Below, one piece after another: positions 14,058 through 19,363 of a stretch of 19,363 bases of DNA (the stretch's first letter is position 1; the number at the start of each line of letters is the position of its first letter). The position numbers were made by a program, and so were the translations under genes. The notes under the pieces were generated by a model, which searched no databases, was not told the origin of the DNA, and worked only from the letters and a program-made list of their open reading frames with translations. Source of the stretch: Actinomycetes bacterium (GTDB taxonomy: Bacteria > Actinomycetota > Acidimicrobiia > Acidimicrobiales > Microtrichaceae); assembly GCA_023434535.1 (NCBI GenBank), contig JAEYSR010000300.1:1-19363 (forward strand), given 5' to 3'.

Positions 14058-14726
14058 TCACCCGGCGGTCTGGTGCTTCTTCTCCCGCCGGGACTTGAGG
14101 ACCTCGAACACGATCGGCAGCACCGAGACCGCCACCACCAGGAGGAGAGCGATCTCGAGGTTGTCCTTGATGAGGGGGACGCCGCCGAGGAAGTAGCCGA
14201 GCAGCGTCACGCCGACGCCCCACAGGAAGCCGCCGAGCACGTTGAACCGGACGAAGGTCTTGTACTCCATCGCCCCGGCGCCGGCGACGATCGGGCAGAA
14301 GGTGCGGACGATCGGCACGAACCGGGCGAGCACGATGGCGCGGGGCCCGTGCTTCTCGAAGAACTCCTCGGCCGCCTCCAGGTGCGCCTGCTTGAAGAAG
14401 CGGGAGTTCGGACGCTTGAACAACGCCGGGCCGGCCTTGCGCCCGAAGGCGTACCCGACCTGGTCTCCGGCGACGGCCGCGATGAACACGCCCACCAGCA
14501 GGACCCAGATGTTGAAGTTCACGTTCGGGAAGGTGTCGGAGAACGTGCCGTGGGCGAACATCCCGGCGGTGAACAGCAGGGAGTCACCGGGAAGGAAGAA
14601 CCCGATCAGCAGACCCGACTCGGCGAAGACGATGCCGAAGATCAGGAGGTAGCCGCCCCTGGAGATGATCTTCTCCGGGTCGAGCCACTCCGGCATGAGC
14701 GCGAACAGGGTCGCCAGTGACACCAC
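14058..14726 (-). CDS. DedA (SNARE-associated/VTT) family membrane protein
   Basis: DedA proteins are inner-membrane transporters linked to undecaprenyl-phosphate or phospholipid flipping and to proton-motive-force homeostasis. From the GTG at 14726 the protein has 222 residues with hydrophobic segments at about 23-45, 72-92, 144-180 and 186-207. Residues known to be essential in E. coli YqjA/YghB (Glu39, Asp51, Arg130, Arg136) have counterparts E36 (FAESG), D48 (PGDSL), R135 (ARFVP) and R141 (VRTF) with identical spacing within each pair. The frame is open to a further GTG at 14810, but the extra residues are unlike DedA and a TACGGT lies 8 nt before 14726. An adjacent GTG at 14723 is equally usable. 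Proton-coupled action would fit the neighbouring proton pump, though this is only inference. Confidence 0.92.
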   Translation of the reverse strand: MVSLATLFALMPEWLDPEKIISRGGYLLIFGIVFAESGLLIGFFLPGDSLLFTAGMFAHGTFSDTFPNVNFNIWVLLVGVFIAAVAGDQVGYAFGRKAGPALFKRPNSRFFKQAHLEAAEEFFEKHGPRAIVLARFVPIVRTFCPIVAGAGAMEYKTFVRFNVLGGFLWGVGVTLLGYFLGGVPLIKDNLEIALLLVVAVSVLPIVFEVLKSRREKKHQTAG

Positions 14727-14734
14727 GGTCGACC

Positions 14735-14740
14735 ACCGTA
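14735..14740 (-). promoter_or_regulatory. -10 element TACGGT, probable leaderless promoter of the DedA gene
   Basis: TACGGT is followed by GGTCGACC (8 nt) and GTG at 14726. A TTGGGT lies about 19 bp further upstream and is a possible, over-spaced -35. There is no good Shine-Dalgarno for the GTG. Confidence 0.5.
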
Positions 14741-14791
14741 CCGTCCGGCCGCGGGCACGACCCAAGTGGGGCCCACCCGCGACGTCGAGCC

Positions 14792-14822
14792 CCGCGGAGC
14801 CCGGTCGCACATCCCTCCGCGG
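14792..14822. terminator. 8-bp inverted repeat between the UPF0182 and DedA genes
   Basis: CCGCGGAG (14792-14799) and CTCCGCGG (14815-14822) pair across a 15-nt loop, 42 bp past the UPF0182 stop. It lies upstream of the DedA -10 on the same strand, so it may end UPF0182 transcription. No U tract follows. Confidence 0.35.
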
Positions 14823-14864
14823 CGGGTCGACCCCGGCGGGCGAACGCCCCCCAGGCGGCGCGGG

Positions 14865-17800
14865 TCAGCCCGACGGGGGTGCGGTGGTCGTCGTCGTGGG
14901 AGCGGCTGCGGCCGCGGTCGAGCCGACGGTCTGCTGGAGGGCCCGGTCGGCTTGGCGCACCAGCTCCCGCGCCTCGGCCACCGTCGTCTGGTACCCGCCG
15001 AGATCGCCGGCCTTGAGCTTGTCGTCGGCCTCGGTGAACTTCGCGTCGGCCGCAGCCAGGAGCTCGGTCGCGCTGCGGTCGCCGTCGGCCGGAGGAGCGG
15101 TCGTCGTGGTGGTCGACCCGTCGCCCGCATCCGGCTCGGTCGGCGTGTCGGGTTGCGCGACGGCGCCCGAGCCGTCTCCGTCGAGGAGATCGGCCACGGC
15201 CAGGTCGATCGTCTCGCCGAAGCCGACCTCGTCGCCGTTCGCCACCGCGACCCTCGTCAGCGCGTACCTGCCGCTCTGCTCCGCCTTGGCGTAGATCGGC
15301 CGCACGTACAGCAGCGAGTCGCCGAACGGCAGGATCAGCATGTTGCCGTAGCGGACGCTCGATCCGCTGCGACCGACGATCGTCTGGTACTGCGACACCG
15401 GTGGATAGGTGACGATGTTCTGGTTGGCCTGCAACGGTCCGTCGACCTTGGGCGCGCTCGCTCCGTCCTCGCCGTTGGCCATCACGATCTGGCGCAGCTG
15501 TCCGTAGGACCCCGGATCGTTCGACGCGACCATCACGGCCGTCAGGCTCCGGCCGCTCTCGTCGTCGGACGCGAGGACGAACGGACGGGTCAGCAGGAAC
15601 TCCGGTTGGGAGTCCGGCGTGAGCTGCATCATCTGGTAGTAGGGCTCGATGCGGGGCAGGTTGGTCGTCGTCTCGCCCGTGGCCGGGTCCGCCGTCACCG
15701 ACGTCGACGCCGAGTTCGCCGGCTGCTGGGCGATGTTCCAGCGGTCGCTGTTGTTGAAGAACACCGACGGGTCCGACTGGTGGTACCGGCCCCACGCCGT
15801 GGTCTGCACCTTGAACATCAGCTCCGGGTAGCGGAAGTGCCGGCTGAGGGCCTCGGGGATCTCGGTCTGGTACAGGTCGGGGAAGGCCTTGGCGTACGCC
15901 CGGATGATCGGGTCCTTCTTCCCGCCGTAGAGCGTGTCGGTCAGGTAGAGGGTGACCGTCCCGTCGTAGGCGTCGACGACCGCCTTCACGCTGTTGCGCA
16001 TGTAGTTGAACGACCCGGTGAGGGACGGGTCGATGGTCCGGGCCTCGACCGCCTCCGCGTACGGGTAGGTCGCGGCGGTCGTGTAGCCGTCGATGATGTA
16101 CTTGATCCGACCGTCGATCATGACCGGGTACGGGTCGGTGTCGAGCGACAGGTACGGCGCGATCGTGCTCACCCGCTCCTTGACGTCGCGCAGGTAGATC
16201 ACCTTGGACTCGTCGGTGAGGTTGCTCGAGATCAGCGGGTCGATCTCGCTGAAGCGGAGGGCGAAGGCGGCCCGGCGGAACACCGAGTCGAGGGCCACGC
16301 CCGACTTGCCGGTGTACTTGGTCGACACCTGGTCGGTGGACAGCTCCTTCTGGTCGGTGCCGACGATGGCGTATCCGCCCATGTCCTCGCCGTGGTAGAT
16401 CTCCGGCCGCTCGAGCGGCGGCAGCCCGGTGGTCTGCGCAGGGATGCCGCGGACCAGGAAGTCGGGCTCACCACGGGCGTTCGTGGTGTTGGCAGGCGCC
16501 AGGGCCAGGCCGTAGCCGTGGGTGAAGATCAGGTGCAGCTTCTCCCACGTGGCGTCCTTGATGCCGTCGGTGTTGAGCTCCCTGGCCGAGACCACGACCG
16601 GGACCCGCGTCGGCGGCGTCGCCTCGCCGACCGGCGTGTCGACGACGTAGCGGTCCACGTCGACGTCGTCGAAGCGGTAGAACTCGCGCTCGAACTCCAG
16701 CTCCTGGATCGTGGGCTGGATCACGGCCGGGTCGAGCAGACGGGCGTCGGTGAGGTTGGTCCGCTGCCCCTCGATCGCCTCGGGCGTCACCGTCCGCTGG
16801 TAGTCGAAGTCGACCTCCTCGACCGACCCCAGGCCCAGCGCCTTGCGGGTGGCTCCGATGTTGCGCTGGATGAACTCGCTCTCCTTGGCCAGCTCGGCGG
16901 GCGAGACCTGGAAGCGCTGGACGAAGGCCGGGTACACCGTTCCGACCACCAGTGCGACGAGCACCCACAGGGCCACGACGATGCCGGGCATGACCCAACC
17001 CCGCCGCCAGATGTTGACGATGAGGAGCACGGCGACGAAGACGGAGATGAGGATGAGGAACTCGATCGCCGGGATCCGGGCGTTCACCGCGGTGTAGCCG
17101 GCGCCGTCGAACGACGGGCCGGGAGCGAACGTCAGCTCATAGCGCTGCAGCAGGTAGTCGACGGCCTTGACCAGCGCCGCCACCGCGAGGATCACCGACA
17201 GCTGGGCCTTGGCGTTCTGGGTGATGCGCTCCCCCATCGGCTGCAGGCGGATCGCGCCGTTGAGGTAGTGGACGATCGCCACGATGATCGCCGTCACCAG
17301 CAGGAACGCGAACAACCAGTCGACGACCTGCGAGAGGAAGGGCAGCTTGAAGATGTAGAAGCCGAGGTCGACGCCGAACTGCGCGTCGGCCTCGCCGAAG
17401 GAGCCGCCGTACCGGAACAGCAGCCACTCCTTCCACTGGCTCGCTGCGCCGATGCCGGGGACCAGTGCGACGAGCAGGGCCAGCCCGAAGCTCATCACCC
17501 GCTGCCGACCGGCGACGAGCTGGCGGTAGCGGATGACGACGTCGTCCTCGGGACCGGTCATCGGCCGGAACTTGGGGGCCAGGCGATCCGCGATCAGCAG
17601 GTTGACCCAGAGGATCACGAAGAACACCAGGGTGGCGCCGATGCCGAGCGTCAGACGCGCCGAGAGCAGGCGACGCCACACCGCCGTGAGGTCGAGCGAG
17701 TCGAACCACAGGTAGTCGGTCCAGAACGTCGCGATCGCACGCAGCGACAGGACGAGGGCGATCAGGACGGCTGCGAGGATCCCGACGATCCAACGGGCGC

Positions 17801-17873
17801 GGTTGGGTCGTGGGCCCCGCTCCTTGCGCCGCTCGCGACGCGACGGTCGGGGCATGTCATCGGGCATCCGCAC
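14865..17873 (-). CDS. UPF0182 family large membrane protein
   Basis: At about 1,002 residues this matches the actinobacterial UPF0182 family (Rv0064/Rv3193c-like), whose function is unknown. A basic N-terminus (1-27) precedes seven predicted membrane segments at about 28-51, 75-95, 126-146, 184-204, 222-242, 267-289 and 293-316. A large extracytoplasmic domain of about 600 residues follows with aromatic-rich conserved blocks. The C-terminus has two TTTTTAPP low-complexity linkers (about 921-928 and 993-1000) flanking a charged helical hairpin (about 933-985), suggesting a flexible, surface-exposed tail. The start is GTG at 17873 because TAACCT lies 8 nt before it; ATG at 17867 is the alternative. 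The upstream gene ends 11 bp before, on the same strand. The antisense frame, open for over 3 kb, is a GC shadow. Confidence 0.93.
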   Translation of the reverse strand: MRMPDDMPRPSRRERRKERGPRPNRARWIVGILAAVLIALVLSLRAIATFWTDYLWFDSLDLTAVWRRLLSARLTLGIGATLVFFVILWVNLLIADRLAPKFRPMTGPEDDVVIRYRQLVAGRQRVMSFGLALLVALVPGIGAASQWKEWLLFRYGGSFGEADAQFGVDLGFYIFKLPFLSQVVDWLFAFLLVTAIIVAIVHYLNGAIRLQPMGERITQNAKAQLSVILAVAALVKAVDYLLQRYELTFAPGPSFDGAGYTAVNARIPAIEFLILISVFVAVLLIVNIWRRGWVMPGIVVALWVLVALVVGTVYPAFVQRFQVSPAELAKESEFIQRNIGATRKALGLGSVEEVDFDYQRTVTPEAIEGQRTNLTDARLLDPAVIQPTIQELEFEREFYRFDDVDVDRYVVDTPVGEATPPTRVPVVVSARELNTDGIKDATWEKLHLIFTHGYGLALAPANTTNARGEPDFLVRGIPAQTTGLPPLERPEIYHGEDMGGYAIVGTDQKELSTDQVSTKYTGKSGVALDSVFRRAAFALRFSEIDPLISSNLTDESKVIYLRDVKERVSTIAPYLSLDTDPYPVMIDGRIKYIIDGYTTAATYPYAEAVEARTIDPSLTGSFNYMRNSVKAVVDAYDGTVTLYLTDTLYGGKKDPIIRAYAKAFPDLYQTEIPEALSRHFRYPELMFKVQTTAWGRYHQSDPSVFFNNSDRWNIAQQPANSASTSVTADPATGETTTNLPRIEPYYQMMQLTPDSQPEFLLTRPFVLASDDESGRSLTAVMVASNDPGSYGQLRQIVMANGEDGASAPKVDGPLQANQNIVTYPPVSQYQTIVGRSGSSVRYGNMLILPFGDSLLYVRPIYAKAEQSGRYALTRVAVANGDEVGFGETIDLAVADLLDGDGSGAVAQPDTPTEPDAGDGSTTTTTAPPADGDRSATELLAAADAKFTEADDKLKAGDLGGYQTTVAEARELVRQADRALQQTVGSTAAAAAPTTTTTAPPSG

Positions 17874-17881
17874 GACGGGTG

Positions 17882-17887
17882 AGGTTA
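17882..17887 (-). promoter_or_regulatory. -10 element TAACCT overlapping the upstream stop codon
   Basis: TAACCT ends 8 nt before the GTG at 17873. Its first three bases, TAA, are the stop codon of the preceding gene. An internal promoter at the gene junction would let UPF0182 be made without the upstream gene. Confidence 0.45.
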
Positions 17888-19363
17888 CCGAGGAGGTGGA
17901 ACCAGGATGCATCGGCATCCTGAGTGCGCTGGGGGGATGACGTCCCCCGTGGGGAACGCCGAACCGCACCCCGTCGGACCCGCGAGAGCGTTGTCCTCGG
18001 CATCGCTGCAGGGCAGGCCGCCGTTGTCCACCATCCAGCACCACGACGTGCCGTCGCCGGCCGCAGCCTGCTCGCCGAGGGCGAAGCCGGAGGCTGCCAG
18101 GTCCCCCGCGAGATCGGGCACCGAACGGGTGCGCCACTCCCGGTAGGCGGCACGGACGCTGTCGCCCAGCTCCGCGATGTCGGCACCCGAGCCCTCGGCG
18201 TGCTCGAGCGTCCTCTGGATGTGGGCGCGCCGCAGGCCGAGCAGCTCCCCGACGCGCATCTCGAGCCCGCCGTCGACGACGTCGGCGTCGACGAGCTCGT
18301 CGGCGGTCGCCTCGTCCCCTCCCGACTCCGCCAACCAGAAGCGGGCCCCCGCAGCCGCGGCGGCGCCGAAGTCCTTGCGGAGCGCCGCGGTGAAGGCGAC
18401 GGCGTCGTCGCCGTCGGGGAGCAGGACGTCCAGGTCGGGACGACCGCGCCGGATGCGACGCAGCCGGTCCAGGACCTCGTTCTGCTCGTCGGAGACCAGG
18501 CGCTTGAGCGAACGCGCCAGCGACTTCTCGACGGAACCGAGCAGCTCGTCGCGTCGGTCGAGCGCCGAGGTGGCCGCCCTCACTCCGTCGACGTCGTCCT
18601 CGGCGACGGTGGTCAGGACGACCGTCTCGGAGACCACGATCTCCTCGACCAGCGTGACGCCGCCCTTTCCGCCGCTGCCGCCCGGTGGGACGACCTCGAC
18701 CGCGGTCGTGTCGATCACCGTCGCGTCGATGACGGTCGCGTCGGACGACCCTTCGTCGGCCGGATCGGCCTCGGGATCGTCGGGCTGCTCCAGGACGACC
18801 ACGCTGGCCAGCTCCGACGCGTCGTCGTCCCGCGGTGCGTCGTCCGGATCGGCATCGTCGAGATCGGCATCGTCGAGGTCGGCGTCCTCCAGATCGATGT
18901 CGCCCAGATCGATGTCGCCCAGATCGGTGTCGTCGAGCGAGGGGTGGCCCTCGGCCTCGCTGCGGCGCTCGGCGCGGATCCGCTCGAACAGGTCGTGAAC
19001 GGTGGCGCCCGGGCTCGGCTCGCCCTCGACGTCCGCGGCCACGAGGCTCACGTCGACGACCTCCGCGGTCTCGCCCGGACCGGCCTGGTCGGTCGGCTCG
19101 GACACGTCCTCCGACTCCGGCTCGGAGGGGATGGCGACGGAGGCGTCGACCTCGGCCGGCTCCGTCGCGTCGCCGACGGTCTCCTCGACCTCCGCGTCGG
19201 CGCTGACCGCGCGCGCCGGACCGTCGGTCCGGGTGCCGACCTCGTCCGTGCCGCTGTCGGTCCGGACGTCGAGGCCGCCGAAGGTCAGACCGGTCTCCAG
19301 CTCTGCGACGACGGAGTCGATGTCGTCGTCCACCGATGCCGCGGCGCCGTCGGCCGCCCGCTG
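17885..19363 (-). CDS. Acidic protein with a C-terminal phage head-morphogenesis-like (Mu gpF-type) Cys motif; 5'-truncated
   Basis: The frame is open to the window edge, so the N-terminus is missing; a GTG at 19333 is only a possible internal start. Counting from that GTG: residues 1-215 are Asp/Glu/Val-rich and probably disordered, with a short tandem repeat at 134-163; 216-245 are Gly- then Val-rich; 250-425 are helical and charged; 428-482 hold five cysteines (C432, C442, C456, C473, C475). The ending PPAHSGCRCILVP and the preceding WCWMVDNGGLPCSDAED resemble the zinc-binding tail of Mu gpF-like head-morphogenesis domains. No other phage gene is nearby. The missing N-terminus could carry a DivIVA-like coiled coil, but that is a guess. 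It may be co-transcribed with UPF0182 downstream. Confidence 0.7.
   Translation of the reverse strand, partial: QRAADGAAASVDDDIDSVVAELETGLTFGGLDVRTDSGTDEVGTRTDGPARAVSADAEVEETVGDATEPAEVDASVAIPSEPESEDVSEPTDQAGPGETAEVVDVSLVAADVEGEPSPGATVHDLFERIRAERRSEAEGHPSLDDTDLGDIDLGDIDLEDADLDDADLDDADPDDAPRDDDASELASVVVLEQPDDPEADPADEGSSDATVIDATVIDTTAVEVVPPGGSGGKGGVTLVEEIVVSETVVLTTVAEDDVDGVRAATSALDRRDELLGSVEKSLARSLKRLVSDEQNEVLDRLRRIRRGRPDLDVLLPDGDDAVAFTAALRKDFGAAAAAGARFWLAESGGDEATADELVDADVVDGGLEMRVGELLGLRRAHIQRTLEHAEGSGADIAELGDSVRAAYREWRTRSVPDLAGDLAASGFALGEQAAAGDGTSWCWMVDNGGLPCSDAEDNALAGPTGCGSAFPTGDVIPPAHSGCRCILVPPPR
18842..18931 (-). repeat. Six tandem 15-bp units encoding an acidic pentapeptide repeat
   Basis: Six consecutive 15-bp units (18842, 18857, 18872, 18887, 18902 and 18917 onward) share a core like GATCGATGTC or GATCGGCATC. 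They encode six five-residue units of the form D-(T/I/A)-D-(L/P)-(G/E/D). Neighbouring units differ by few bases, as expected of local duplication. Read in another register the peptide fits the A(D/N)LxX pentapeptide pattern, but it is short and very acidic. Confidence 0.8.

Noticed and set aside
14727..14810. Longer DedA start (GTG at 14810)
   Set aside because: A GGAGGG lies close by, but only about 2 nt from the codon, and the added 28 residues are not DedA-like. TACGGT 8 nt before 14726 favours the shorter form.
14766..17882. Plus-strand open frame of more than 1,000 codons
   Set aside because: It lies antisense to the UPF0182 gene, whose protein has clear family character. The antisense product is rich in Arg, Val, Asp and Gly with no recognisable domain, as expected from GC-rich third positions.
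18842..18931. CRISPR array or true pentapeptide-repeat domain
   Set aside because: The units are contiguous 15-bp coding repeats without spacers, and six acidic pentapeptides are too few to support a beta-helix domain call.

Overview
The window looks like ordinary chromosomal DNA of a very GC-rich actinobacterium, and I see no phage, transposon, CRISPR, rRNA or tRNA. Support for Actinomycetota is the strong GC bias at third codon positions, GTG and TTG starts, and the set of families present: a UPF0182 membrane protein, a DUF2786 protein paired with a small HExxH protein, and a six-helix/HAMP/class III cyclase. A placement in or near Acidimicrobiia is only an impression.

Region 1 (1-2440) holds a divergent pair: a D-2-hydroxyacid dehydrogenase (minus) and a diaminopentanoate-dehydrogenase-like oxidoreductase (plus). 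A 37-bp near-identical repeat brackets the pair; the second copy forms a good bidirectional hairpin. Region 2 (2457-5255) holds a crotonase and a metallo-beta-lactamase-fold alkylsulfatase on the minus strand, with a perfect 12-bp palindrome between them. Together they suggest alkyl sulfate or fatty-acid catabolism. Region 3 (5312-7426) has two genes of unknown function converging on each other: a zinc-ribbon protein whose second ribbon has lost its cysteines, and a helical-repeat protein.

Region 4 (7577-10378) has a membrane class III nucleotide cyclase. Its 3' end overlaps by 82 bp the end of an opposing HExxH protein, which is itself overlapped by a DUF2786 gene. Region 5 (10476-14726, all minus) has a CHAD polyphosphate-binding protein, a K+-independent H+-translocating pyrophosphatase and a DedA membrane protein. 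Region 6 (14865-19363, minus) has a UPF0182 protein with seven predicted membrane segments. Upstream of it is a 5'-truncated acidic protein with a 15-bp tandem repeat and a Cys-rich tail resembling phage head-morphogenesis (Mu gpF-like) domains.

A theme across the window is apparent leaderless transcription. At least five genes have a TAnnnT hexamer 6 or 8 nt before the predicted start and no Shine-Dalgarno sequence, and four more have a weaker version. I did not find a clear novel defence or mobile system. The strongest leads are the decayed zinc ribbon, the gpF-like fusion, the palindromic repeat pair and the leaderless promoter pattern.
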